A stretch of 33,736 nt of DNA, from positions 1,855,916 through 1,889,651 of the forward strand of contig BFEA01000016.1 of the NCBI GenBank assembly GCA_003427395.1, read 5' to 3'. Origin of the DNA: Chara braunii (lineage: Eukaryota > Streptophyta > Charophyceae > Charales > Characeae). Both the position numbers and the translations under genes were made by a program. The stretch's first letter is position 1, and each line of letters starts with the position of its first letter. This document shows, in pieces, positions 1 to 8,459 of the stretch. The notes under the pieces are model-generated. The model was not told the origin of the DNA, ran no database searches, and was given only the letters and a program-made list of their open reading frames with translations.

Positions 1-56
<56 letters not shown>
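1..56. repeat. (CA)28 microsatellite at the window edge
   Basis: Pure CA dinucleotide repeat running off the left edge, so its true length is unknown. Confidence 0.98.
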
Positions 57-57
<1 letters not shown>

Positions 58-115
58 CCCCTTCTATTCTGGGGGGCACCGCTCCGGTTGCTTATCACCG
101 GCAAGCAGAAAACAA
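58..115 (-). repeat. short remnant resembling the LINE 3' UTR
   Basis: About 50 bp resembles the stretch at 10428-10484, which lies in the 3' UTR of the minus-strand LINE. Shared blocks are ATTCTGGGG, TCCGGTT, CGGCAAG and AAAC, in the same order and with similar spacing. It could be a 5'-truncated copy of the same LINE family next to the CA repeat. The match is short and was read by eye. Confidence 0.35.
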
Positions 116-283
116 GGGGTTCTCCCTACTTTTTGAGGTGCTCAGTTTTTTTTAACTATTAATGGTGTTCCTCTGCAAGTCCTTTACGGCTGGTTTTGAC
201 ACCAAGCGTGCAGTTGTCATCGGGCGCGCGCTGACCATCGGTGGAGGGTTCCAACTGCTGGAGCATTCTGGAGAAATTTCTGC

Positions 284-298
284 TCTTTTTTTTTTTTT

Positions 299-335
<37 letters not shown>

Positions 336-350
336 TGTGTGCGTGTGTGC
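284..350. repeat. poly(T) followed by a (GT)n microsatellite
   Basis: A T-run of about 15 is followed by about 25 GT units with a few substitutions. Open frames across it on either strand are low-complexity shadows. Confidence 0.95.
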
Positions 351-1434
351 CTTAAAAAATGGTGGCAGGCTTTCTGCCAATGCTTTGATCAGTTATGATC
401 AGTACTAGCATTAGGAAAACAACGCGATAAATCATACATGATGATAATGTGTTAATCCCGACATTCTTTGGCACCCTTCCCTAGCTAGCTAACAGCAGAA
501 AGAACGCCGATAAAAAAATAATGTGCTCTGTATTTGGGAGTGAGAGTTCAGTGAACGTATAGCAGCTTAGCCCATCTGCACAGAGTGGATTATTTTTTTA
601 CCAAAATGACTTTAAAATTTAAATGAGCGAAAAAGCTGTGTGTCATTCTAGTGTGGACCCACGTGGTGGTATCGTCTCTCAGGCAGCGTCAATGCAGTCA
701 ATCCGGGAAGAGCATGTCATTCTGTGCTCCAGGGCATCCTAACCTTTTCCGTGCTCAATAGTCGGGACTTAAACCACGCGTCCGTTCTTTCCTTGGAACC
801 TTGTTAGGGTGCACTGGTTAACATGGCGAGAAATTGTGATGCAGCACTGCCAGACTAGAGTGTGAGGGAGGGCTGGTGTTACCTGACAAGATCATGGGGA
901 CACAGTTCATTTTTTAAAGGGCTGCACAGCACAGCACAGAACAGCACAGCGTATCAGGAAAAGAGGCTCTGCTGTGATGGGCCAGTGGTTTAGGGGTAGT
1001 CAGCGCACATGTACAGGCTGTCGTTTTGGATTAAGCCCTCCCCTTCTCTTCTTCACGCCGTCTGCTCCAAGCCTGCAAAGCCACACAGAGTTCCCCCCTC
1101 AGCAAACACGAAGAAGAAGAAACCTATTCCTTTCTATTCCTGGTGGATGGACAAAAGGAAAACAAAGAGAAGGTCAGGGAAAAAGGTCACCGCACCTCAC
1201 CTCGGGGGGAGGAGGTGGACTGTTTCTGCAGCTCTAGGAGGCAACTGTGAACATTCTTGGAGCCAAATGCCTGACAGTCAGTGGTCAGTGAGCAGTGGCA
1301 GCGAATTCAGTGATTGCTCAAGCCGTAGCAGCACCTCTGGCCTCTTCTGCTGTTGATGTAATCATGTCCTCACCGACTGTCCAAGTTATTTAATCCATTT
1401 TCTTACTGCTCCCTTCCTCGTCTTCCAATGACCA

Positions 1435-1437
<3 letters not shown>
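351..1437. other. unassigned intergenic DNA
   Basis: I see no gene or named element. Small repeats of ACAGC occur near 926-950. Two overlapping plus-strand frames (974-1237 and 1009-1356) are open for about 90-115 codons, but they have no recognisable domain and a biased composition (runs of Lys, Ser and Gly), so I do not call them genes. Confidence 0.5.
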
Positions 1438-1517
<80 letters not shown>

Positions 1518-1534
1518 CTCTCTCTCTCTCTCTC
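1438..1534. repeat. (CT)n microsatellite
   Basis: About 48 CT units with one GG interruption near 1513. The Arg-Glu repeat reading on the minus strand is a shadow. Confidence 0.98.
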
Positions 1535-1704
1535 GGAGTATATTAGATTGCTTTGGCCTTGAGAGATCGATCGTCAAAAGCTCCGTAAAAAAAAAGAGAA
1601 TTCATAATAGCACAATTTGCTATTATTCCATTGATTCCTTTTCATATAGGAAACTTGTATCTTTCTTTTACTAATTCATCTTTGTTTATGCTACTCACTA
1701 TTGT

Positions 1705-2430
1705 GTGGGCTCAAGATGGGTCCCTCTCATGTTTAAGTGGGACGTTGCAGATGTCCGCAACGAGATGGACACGACTTATTTCATGCGTGGAGCATGCATG
1801 AAAGACACCTGGAATGACGAACTCATTCCGGGCACCATAGCCTGTCGTGAAAGGAGATCACTGGATTTAGCCAGTCCTTGGAAGATCTCCGACCGCGTCT
1901 CCGAGATATAACCTCATGCATGATGGATGGCTCCAATCAGGAAGTCGCCCGATATCATACAGTTACGACTCTGGCGAGTCTCTTCGAGTGTCTCCCACCA
2001 CTCTGGCCAGACCTTTCTGCTCGAGTGAGCCAATGCGAAGAAATGTGGCTCGAAAGAGCGAGCTGGGAGTCTGGATTTCGGAACCTGGTTACCAGCCATT
2101 GCGTGGTTTCTTTAGGTCTTTGCCTGCTATACTGTAACCGGAATCTGGGCAGACCTTTGGTCTCAGGCAGAGCGTCTCGGGTCTGAGTTCAGCCCGAACT
2201 TACAGTAACCAGGTGGACTACCCCAGGTTTGCAGTAGACAAAGATTCCGAGAGAGCAGACTCAGGGAAGGCAACCAGACGCAGAGCGGTGACCAGATCCA
2301 AAACCTAGACCAAAAGCAGAATGGAGATTGCTGGCTCAGAAACTCAGATCCAGAACACATTTCTCTGACGGTCGGACTCAGCACGGGCTCTATATCAAAC
2401 ATCCTCTCAGAATCAGACCATGAGCACTTT
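1705..2430 (+). pseudogene. decayed coding remnant, family not recognised (possibly retroelement gag-like)
   Basis: Three plus-strand readings follow each other with frame changes. The first is 1705-1850 (contains FKWDVADVRNEMDTTYFMR). The second is 1851-2186 (contains SLEDLRPRLRDITSCMMDGS, then WPDLSARVSQCEEMWLERAS). The third is about 2190-2308, a basic tail ending in TRSKT and a stop. The composition is protein-like and varied, unlike the microsatellite shadows. The pieces are co-oriented with the gag-like remnant at 3732-4385 and lie 1.3 kb upstream of it, so they may be parts of one broken element. I recognise no catalytic motif. Chance open frames remain possible. Confidence 0.33.
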
Positions 2431-2523
2431 GCGTACCTTGCGCGGAAATCTGATCAGTAACTATGCGGTCTTCTGAAAAGGGATGTAGTCACACATCAGT
2501 GAGAATGTCCAGGAAGAAAAGCA

Positions 2524-2766
2524 AAACTGTAACATAGTCTAAAAGCAAACTGTAACATAGTCTCTCTTCTCAACAAACTGTAACATAGTCTCTCTTCTTA
2601 ACAAACTGTAACGTAGTCTCTCTTCTCAACAAACTGTAACAAACTGTAACATAGTCTCTCTTCTTAACAAACTGTAACATAGTCTCCCTTCTCAACAAAC
2701 TGTAACATAGACTGTAACATAGTCTCCCTTCTCAACAAACTGTAACATAGTCTCTCTTCTCGACAA
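2524..2766. repeat. 28-bp minisatellite, about 10 units
   Basis: The unit starts with ACTGTAACATAGTCTCTCTT. Unit starts are near 2526, 2549, 2577, 2605, 2633, 2643, 2671, 2699, 2711 and 2739. Most are 28 bp apart, and two units are truncated to 10-12 bp. Units differ by C/T changes (TCTCTC or TCTCCC, CTCAAC or CTTAAC). Confidence 0.95.
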
Positions 2767-2858
2767 AAGAAGAGCACACTTGTTGTACCGCTTTTCTTTT
2801 CAAGAAAAGGAAAAGCACAATTGCAGTTGCATGCATTGTTCTGGTTGATAGTCGCAAC

Positions 2859-2966
2859 TCAGACCCCATGCAGCTATCGGGGTGGATTTACCAGGGCTTT
2901 GACAGTAGCCCCCTCAAACTTCAGACCCCATGCAGCTATCGGGGTGGCATAACCAGGGCTTTGAGG
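2859..2966. repeat. 62-bp tandem duplication
   Basis: Two copies begin with CAGACCCCATGCAGCTATCG at 2860 and 2922, and each ends with ACCAGGGCTTTGA. They differ by a few bases in the middle. Confidence 0.9.
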
Positions 2967-3197
2967 TCACTTGCGACAACAGTAATGCTGTTTGCATGCT
3001 GCTGAGAGTTAGGTTACCAGTCATCCATCCGATGGGCGGACGTCCTGGGTGGGAGTTGTCCGGGATCTCGGGCAACTCATTTTCTCCAAAATTAGAAGCG
3101 GGAAAAAGAAGGGGGGGCGCTCTGCACTACATGAGGTGACCCCATAAAACGAAAATTTCAGCTCGTTTAGAGCAAAAAATTATATAATGCAAAACAT

Positions 3198-3233
3198 GGG
3201 GAAAGGGGGTTGAAGGGGGGGGAGGGGAGGGGG
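3198..3233 (+). other. G-quadruplex-compatible G-tract
   Basis: Five runs of four or more G, separated by AAA, TTGAA, A and A, fit the usual G3+N1-7 quadruplex rule on the plus strand. Function is unknown. Confidence 0.7.
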
Positions 3234-3413
3234 TGCGTGATTGAAATTGACCCCAATGAGATAGTCTGATAAACCTGTTTGGTTAAAAAAACTTAAAATT
3301 GACAAAGACATCTTTGATTCTTTGGCGATTTTTATCTTTTTTTCTACTGGCTCAAATGACCGAAATGTGTTTTGGCATATATCTCATCCTGATTCTCATG
3401 TGAGGGGGAACCC

Positions 3414-3415
<2 letters not shown>

Positions 3416-3446
<31 letters not shown>
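3416..3446. repeat. poly(T) tract, 31 bp
   Basis: A pure T run. It could be the A-tail of a minus-strand retroposed copy, but I could not identify a body or a target duplication. Confidence 0.9.
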
Positions 3447-3447
<1 letters not shown>

Positions 3448-3483
3448 GGCCGGACATACTGTATCCGGCAGACGTCTCCCCAG

Positions 3484-3499
3484 TTGTCCGATCGGACAA
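3484..3499. repeat. 16-bp perfect palindrome
   Basis: TTGTCCGATCGGACAA reads identically on both strands. It is isolated and no function can be inferred. Confidence 0.85.
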
Positions 3500-3731
3500 G
3501 TCGAACATCCAGGGGGCTCTCGGACATCCGCCCTGGTAACATAGGCTCAGACCCTGTGTTCTGTTTAAAGAGTGACTATGTTTTATACCAGGTTTCATTC
3601 ACTTTTCCGGATTGGACGCAGAGTTTTAATCTTGATCAAACAAGTTCTGATCTTGAGCGCAAATGACGCAGTAGTATCCCGATTGCTGTATTCATTGGAA
3701 AAAAAAACTGACAAAGACAAACCGGTTCTAA

Positions 3732-4385
3732 GAATGTCCACAAGAGAGACCTATTGCAGTAGATGACAAAACTTTCGAGCAAATTGATTCGCGTCTGAGG
3801 CGCATGAGAGAGCACGCTCTGAGTCTCTCGAGGGACCCGACAATGATCGAATACACGATCTACTTCAAGAACTCTGATGTCAAGCTCTAAGCACTTCCAT
3901 AAAGTTCATCTTCCATTGAGACTGTCGACCAGGCCAGAGAGATTGCTTGGGGTCACTGGAGTGTGTTTGCTGATTTTCTCCATGAGCTCGGTCCGTTCAG
4001 TCCTAAGGGACGAATGTATCTTCCAGTCTGTCAACGGGATCACGTCCAAAAAAATGGTTTCTTACGTTTACCTCAGCGGAACCGGGTTCAGAGACTATGG
4101 GCGTTGCCGCACGGCATACGAAACGAATGAATCTTCCCACAGAAAATGGCCAGGTTCATCGGTTTGCTATAAATGGTAACGAGTGTATTTTGCCACCTTT
4201 GTTGGGCAGATGCACTCGTTTCGTTTTCGTTTCGTGTGCCGTGCGGCGAGACCCTATATGTGTTGTTCTAACTCAGTTCATTCAAACTTCAGATTACTGA
4301 TTGAGACCTTCACATGAAATGCGGGAAGGAAGATCATTTGTGATTAACTCCTGCCCTTGGACTGCAGCACCCATTTACATTGGTC
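3732..4385 (+). pseudogene. decayed gag-like coding remnant, cut by an inverted-repeat element
   Basis: One plus-strand frame is open from 3732 to 4106 except for two TAA stops (3888 and 3900). It reads as ordinary protein, including VDQAREIAWGHWSVFADFL, LGPFSPKGRMYLP and QRNRVQRLWALP. The frame then runs into the 142-bp inverted-repeat element at 4106-4247. Beyond it, at 4314-4371, the translation gives KCGKEDH in one frame and FVINSCPW in another. Together these resemble the second half of a retroviral-type CCHC zinc knuckle (C-x4-H-x4-5-C) with a frameshift. A knuckle after a helical domain suggests Gag of an LTR retrotransposon, or ORF1 of a LINE. The first Cys pair is not intact. Family assignment is an inference. 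Confidence 0.4.
4106..4247. mobile_element. 142-bp MITE-like element with 22-bp terminal inverted repeats
   Basis: The left arm 4106-4127 (starts GCCGCACGGCATACG) is the reverse complement of 4226-4247 with one mismatch in 22. The interior has no coding capacity, so any mobility would need a transposase from elsewhere. I see no clear target-site duplication. It interrupts a gag-like reading frame, as an insertion would. The superfamily cannot be assigned from these ends. Confidence 0.65.
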
Positions 4386-4490
4386 AGAGGGTAATATCTC
4401 GTCAAAGGGAAGGGATCAGGATCACTTGCAGCTTTGGACCTTTTAAGATCCACAGACATGTCAAGACTACCCATTCCTATCTGTAGTTGT

Positions 4491-4665
4491 GATGATACCT
4501 ACTACTGTCTTCACCCGAATAGAACGTCCGGTCATTATAGCTGGATGATACCTACTACCGTCTTCATCCGAATAGAACGCCAGTCATTATAGCTGTATCT
4601 GGACCAAAAGTTGTACCAAGTAGGGTTATAATGACTGGGTGTTCTATTGGGGTGAGACGGCAGGG
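4491..4665. mobile_element. foldback element with tandemly duplicated left arm
   Basis: A 53-bp segment (4491-4543, starts GATGATACCTACTACTGTCT) is repeated at 4544-4596. The inverse of its core (GTCTTCACCCGAATAGAAC, then CAGTCATTATAGC) lies at 4624-4660. The loop keeps GTATCTGGAC as in the element at 5818-5925, so the two belong to one family. Net form: arm, arm, loop, inverted arm. Confidence 0.75.
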
Positions 4666-4666
4666 A

Positions 4667-5120
4667 GACTTTGTGTGTGTGCTTTTTTTGTTTTTTTTTT
4701 AAATTATTAAAGCCCAGGTTGTTGTAGAGGTGGGATACTAGACGGATGGCAGTCACCCACAGTACTCAGCCACTCGGTTGTCCAGATGAACCCCTTCTGA
4801 AGACTCCACCCACCCTTCCTCTCATCTTTTTTCCCTGGCGCACCCCCACCCCCTCTGTCCTACCCTAGTGTTAACCACTCAGGACCATCACCCATTGCCA
4901 TCTTGGCGGGGTGACCTGACCAGACAGTGGTTGCAGGCACTGGGGCTAAGCAGAGACTCCTACCCCCTGCTCAGCCCCGGTTGAAGCAGACGCCGTGCAA
5001 GCCTGATTGCACGGGAACTTCGGGAGCTAGGTATGAACATGCTACTACAGGTCTTCATGAGGGTGCACATTGAATCCCGTCTAGCTTAGTTGTGTGGTGA
5101 TGATAGAGAGCTGGGTATCC
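4667..5120. other. unassigned DNA with two small hairpins
   Basis: No gene seen. Stem-loops: GGGGCTAAGCAG at 4942-4953 pairs with 4967-4978 (one G-T position), and CGTGCAA at 4994-5000 pairs perfectly with 5007-5013. A pyrimidine-rich stretch lies near 4800-4870. This segment leads into the 227-bp tandem array. Confidence 0.5.
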
Positions 5121-5800
5121 CCCGTTCCCTTGTATGTTCTTGGAGCCCGTTCCGGCCCCGCGGTAAGTTGCAGTATTTCCTGACATCCCCGACATCCCGC
5201 ACTAAGGAACTCTATGCCGGCCTCAACCTATGCTACGTACTAGGAGGATAGCCAACCCTAGTAGGTCATGAGTTATGGACTGAGTTTCTTATCCTTATGT
5301 TGTCTTACTACAGTGTTCTAGTGTTGATGGTAGAGAGATGGGGGCCCTCCGTTCCCTCGTATATCCCTGGAACCCGTTCCGGCCCCGCGGTAAGGTGCAG
5401 TATCTCCTGACACCCACGACATCCCGTACTAAGGACTGCTATGCCAGCCTCAACTCTAAGCTACGTACTAGGAGGATAGCCCACCCTCAATCGTGAATCA
5501 TGGACTGTATGTATTGAGTGAGCCTGGATGATCTATTAGCCCTGTGCTGTATGGTAATCTGAGAGCAGACAATCCTCCATTCCCTCGTATTTCCCTGGAG
5601 CCCGTTCCAGCCCTGCGGTAAAGTGCAGTATCTCCTGACACTCCCGACATCCCGTACTAAGGAACGGCTATGCCAGCCTCAATCCGTTGACCACGTACTA
5701 AGAGGATGACCAGCCCTAAGATACAGTCTGGTATCGAATACAGGACCTTATGTGGATCGTTTAAATGACCTAACCTATTGACCTACATTGTGAAATAGTC
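5100..5800. repeat. 227-bp tandem repeat, three units
   Basis: Units align from the CCGTTCCCT-type motif at 5122, 5349 and 5577 (periods 227 and 228). Each continues through a GCCCGTTCCGGCCCCGCGGT-like block, a GACATCCCG(C/T)ACTAAGGA block, TATGCC(A/G)GCCTCAA and ACTA(G/A)GAGGAT. The third unit continues into a tRNA-like stretch on the minus strand (5728-5785). Function unknown. Confidence 0.88.
5728..5785 (-). repeat. tRNA-like (SINE-type) sequence, copy 1
   Basis: Reading the minus strand, TAGGTCAATAGG (box A, 10 of 12 against TRGCNNAGYNGG) is followed by TGTTCGATACC (box B, 10 of 11 against GGTTCRANNCC) at tRNA-like spacing. The T-stem does not pair fully, so it is a tRNA-derived repeat or pseudogene, not a working tRNA gene. 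Confidence 0.45.
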
Positions 5801-5817
5801 TGTACCTGTGCTCTGCT

Positions 5818-5925
5818 ATCGTCTTCACCCGAATAGAACACCCGGTCATTATAGCCGTATCTGGACTCGAAGTTCTACCAGAAACGGCTATAATGACCGG
5901 GCGTTCTATTCGGGTGAAGACGGTA
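5818..5925. mobile_element. 108-bp foldback MITE with ~41-bp arms
   Basis: The left arm (about 5818-5858, starts ATCGTCTTCACCCGAATAG) pairs with the right arm (about 5884-5925) with only a couple of mismatches, around a loop of about 25 nt. Boundaries are set by the uninterrupted duplicate at 6128-6130 and are good to one or two bases. Empty and filled sites differ by one G and show no clean target duplication. It is related to 4491-4665. No coding capacity. Confidence 0.85.
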
Positions 5926-6037
5926 GGCTCGAGTAAACCGGACTATGCATACCACCCGGCAGTCTCACTAAGGAACTGCTATGCCAGCCTCAATCCGTTG
6001 ACCACGTACTAAGAGGATGACCAGCCCTAAGATACAG

Positions 6038-6097
6038 TCTGGTATCGAACACAGGACCTTACGTGAATCGTGCAAATGACCTAACCTATTGACCTAC
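6038..6097 (-). repeat. tRNA-like (SINE-type) sequence, copy 2
   Basis: The second copy of the same tRNA-like stretch in the duplicated segment, nearly identical to 5728-5785 and with the same box A and box B candidates on the minus strand. Confidence 0.45.
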
Positions 6098-6355
6098 ACT
6101 GTGAAATAGTCTGTACCTGTGCTCTGCTGGGCTCGAGTAAACCGGACTATGCATGCCACCCAGCAATCTCATGACAACCCCGTAGACCAAGAACATCAGG
6201 ATACCCACCATCGCCCAGTCCCCACATACAACAACCATGGACTACCCCTTGGGTGGTGCACAGGCAGTGTCTGTAATAACTTACCTGCGTCATCCCAAGG
6301 GGGTGTGTGTCCAGCCGTGCGTCATTCTAACCCCCTGCCAGTGTCCATGCACAAG

Positions 6356-6446
6356 GCTGCGGAGTTTTGAACCCGCAACTCCGCAACCTCATACCACAAT
6401 GCGCATTTCCAACCGGTGCTCTTGACCACTGAGCTACATCAACTGG
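6356..6446 (-). repeat. tRNA-like (SINE-type) sequence
   Basis: The minus strand reads GTTGATGTAGCTCAGTGGTC then AAGAGC, a good tRNA D-arm with box A. GGGTTCAAAACTCC (box B) follows about 45 nt later. The anticodon stem cannot be paired. A 9-bp perfect stem (TGCGGAGTT with AACTCCGCA) replaces a normal T-arm. Most likely a tRNA-derived SINE head or pseudo-tRNA. Confidence 0.55.
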
Positions 6447-6839
6447 ACAGCAGGGCAGGGAGACATTGTTGACTTGGCCAAGAGATTCATTTCTGCAGAG
6501 ATTGATAACGAGGCCTTGATAGAATCAGGGGTTGGTAACTTGAGGGGGGGGATCTGCTTGGGAAGAATTCTGCCAATGTATCAACTCCAAGGTACGCTTC
6601 GGTGATTGATCATTTTCAGACATCCGGAGACTCAGATCCTCAACTTCCAAGGACATCTCGAGTTGCACTGAAACATGGTTCAAGACGCTCTGGGAGGGTG
6701 AGATAGATTGAGAGAGGGAGGAGAATGAGTGCTAGAACTAAGAGCATCGATCATGTTTCATTATGATGTACGCTAGAGATGATATGAGCTCTCTTCTTCT
6801 CTCGTCCAATTGTTGATGTGTTGGGTCCAGTCAGTCTTG

Positions 6840-6895
6840 TGCATCGTCTTCATTATTCTCTTTGTTTTTTTTTTCTTTGTTTTTTTTGTTTGAAG
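6840..6895. repeat. T-rich low-complexity tract
   Basis: Runs of T broken by C and G. Not coding. Confidence 0.7.
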
Positions 6896-6961
6896 GGCAA
6901 CCTTGAGATATCATCTTTAAACTGACCGGCGCCAGGAAATGCTGAGTTATTTACTCATCTC

Positions 6962-7030
6962 AGTTCATTGGGATTCAAACTGAGGCTTGTATTTCAACAG
7001 TTCATGGGTGTGCCACCTGAGCTACGCCCA
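6962..7030 (-). repeat. tRNA-like (SINE-type) sequence
   Basis: The minus strand reads GGGCGTAGCTCAGGTGGCAC, a convincing D-arm and box A, then CAGTTTGAATCCC, a box B variant, with tRNA spacing. The T-stem does not pair well. A related sequence lies at 6356-6446 in the same orientation, consistent with a SINE family. Confidence 0.55.
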
Positions 7031-7237
7031 TTCGTTTATTATTATTCTCTTCTATATGCTCTTACTAAATTGTAAACCGGGTATCGTGTGATGCTTATGC
7101 GAGGCCGGACTTGCAGTCTTGGGAAAACAGCCGGGACCGGGAGGGGCGGACCCAGCAGAAACCGCTACCCGCACGACTTGCTCTTGCACATGTTGGAATA
7201 CAAGTGCATAGCAGGCAGCACAGTGCTGGAAGTGATC

Positions 7238-7330
7238 TCTCAAAGCTTCACCCCTCTACTCTCCACATGCACCCCTCTACATAGCAGGAGTGATCTCTCG
7301 AAGCCTCACCCCTCTACTTTCCATATTCTA
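7238..7330 (+). repeat. short direct repeats CACCCCTCTACT
   Basis: TCACCCCTCTACT(C/T)TCCA occurs at about 7249 and 7307, with GTGATCTCTC(A/G)AAGC(T/C)TCAC upstream of each. This is an imperfect tandem duplication of about 60 bp. ACTCTCCACATGCAC here resembles the arm sequence of the adjacent MITE. Confidence 0.7.
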
Positions 7331-7350
7331 GCGGAGGATTCGCTCTCGCT

Positions 7351-7598
7351 TTGCACAGTTGCGGTGAGCAGAAATTGTTTCTCTTTTTCTGTCGTTTTTT
7401 TTGTTGTTGTTGTTTTCTTGGCTCGTGGAGGGGCCAGGGCTTCGCTCCACGACTCTCCACACGCACAAAAGACAATTAGAATGAATTTTTTTCAGAACAT
7501 GGAAAGATACAACGCCAATTTCGTTTTTTGTGTTTTGTGCATGTGGAGAGTTGTGGAGCGAGGTCTTGGAGCAACTTCTGCTCACCACGAACGTGCAA
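7351..7598. mobile_element. 248-bp MITE with terminal inverted repeats and a CGCT target duplication
   Basis: The ends 7351-7377 (TTGCAC, then GGTGAGCAGAAATTG) are inversely repeated at 7572-7598. CGCT flanks both ends (7347-7350 and 7599-7602). A second, inner inverted pair is CGCTCCACGACTCTCCACAC at 7443-7462 and its inverse around 7539-7560. No transposase is encoded, so it is non-autonomous. T-rich filler separates the outer and inner arms on the left only. Confidence 0.72.
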
Positions 7599-7599
7599 C

Positions 7600-7643
7600 G
7601 CTTGGGTCCACAACTCTTCATATGCACAAAACACAAAAACTTC
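7600..7643 (+). repeat. extra copy of the MITE inner arm
   Basis: TCCACAACTCTTCATATGCA then CAAAACACAAAAAC repeats the inner arm of the neighbouring MITE in direct orientation, just outside its right end. Either a fragment of a second element or a partial duplication. Confidence 0.6.
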
Positions 7644-8075
7644 TATATGCAGTCACATAGATAGATCGACCGAGGAAGTTTGCTCGTTCGTTGCAGTATA
7701 GGTACGCTTGGTTAAAACATCGTCTGAATCCGAACGCCGTTCGTTTCCTATGACGTTGATATCCTAAGTACGAACAATTGTTCGTCTATTAGGACGGGTT
7801 CAACCGATACCCGGTGAATAGGTTCTCGCGAGGCACAACTTACCTTCCCTAAGGTGTTATCACCATCCTTAGGGGCGAATCCTTACCGATCTACTGACCC
7901 ATATACAAAAACTTTTATATGCAGTCACATAGATAGATCGACCGAGGAAGTTTGCTCGTTCATTGCAGTATAGGTACGCTTGGTTAAAACGTCGTCTGAA
8001 CCCGAACGCCGTTCGTTTCCTATGACGTTGATATCCTAACTACGAACTGATGTTGGTCTACTATGACGGTTTCAA
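7634..8075 (+). repeat. ~170-bp direct repeat, two copies 272 bp apart
   Basis: 7634-7803 and 7906-8075 share GCAGTCACATAGATAGATCG, GTATAGGTACGCTTGGTTAA and CCGAACGCCGTTCGTTTCCT at about 90% identity. The 100-bp spacer is unique. Possibly parts of an LTR or of an unclassified repeat; I see no coding. Confidence 0.9.
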
Positions 8076-8294
8076 CCAAGCATAAAACTCACAAAATGAT
8101 CCTCGTCCCTTGGACAAATAACTTAGAGAGGAAATTGTCGCAATACTCAAACGCAACTCTATCAGATGGGATCGATCGTAGCCGATAAGAATCTATCCGT
8201 AGTAAAAGATAATCCATACAACAAACCAGATAGTCGTAAATCCAAGGACAAGTATAAGTATTTAAGTATCATAAGATAAAACTTATATCACAAG

Positions 8295-8458
8295 ATTGAA
8301 ACAATGTCCATAAACTCGGGTTAGTCTCAATAAAATTAAGTACTGTATAAATTAGGTAAACAAAATGTCGACCTTAATTGAAACAATGTCCATAAACTCG
8401 GGTTAGTCTCAATAAAATTAAGTACTGTATAAATTAGGCAAACAAAATGTCGACCTTA
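8295..8458 (+). repeat. 82-bp tandem duplication
   Basis: ATTGAAACAATGTCCATAAA begins each copy, at 8295 and 8377. The copies are almost identical (one T/C change: TTAGGTAAAC against TTAGGCAAAC), so the duplication is recent. Confidence 0.95.
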
Positions 8459-8459
8459 T

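Larger units (their letters stand above)
5656..6165. repeat. duplicated segment, one copy with and one without a foldback insertion
   Basis: The segment starting ACTAAGGAAC at 5656 recurs at 5967. Both copies run through CAATCCGTTGACCACGTACT, a tRNA-like stretch, TGTACCTGTGCTCTGCT, and then GGCTCGAGTAAACCGGACTA. The first copy holds an extra ~108 bp at 5818-5925 between the last two blocks. The second copy is uninterrupted at 6128-6130. Confidence 0.92.

Noticed and set aside
6356-6446. Functional tRNA gene
   Set aside because: Box A and box B are good, but the anticodon and T stems do not pair and no credible anticodon loop can be drawn.
7634-8075. The two ~170-bp direct repeats as a pair of LTRs
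   Set aside because: Only 100 bp separates them, there are no TG...CA ends or PBS, and no coding lies between.
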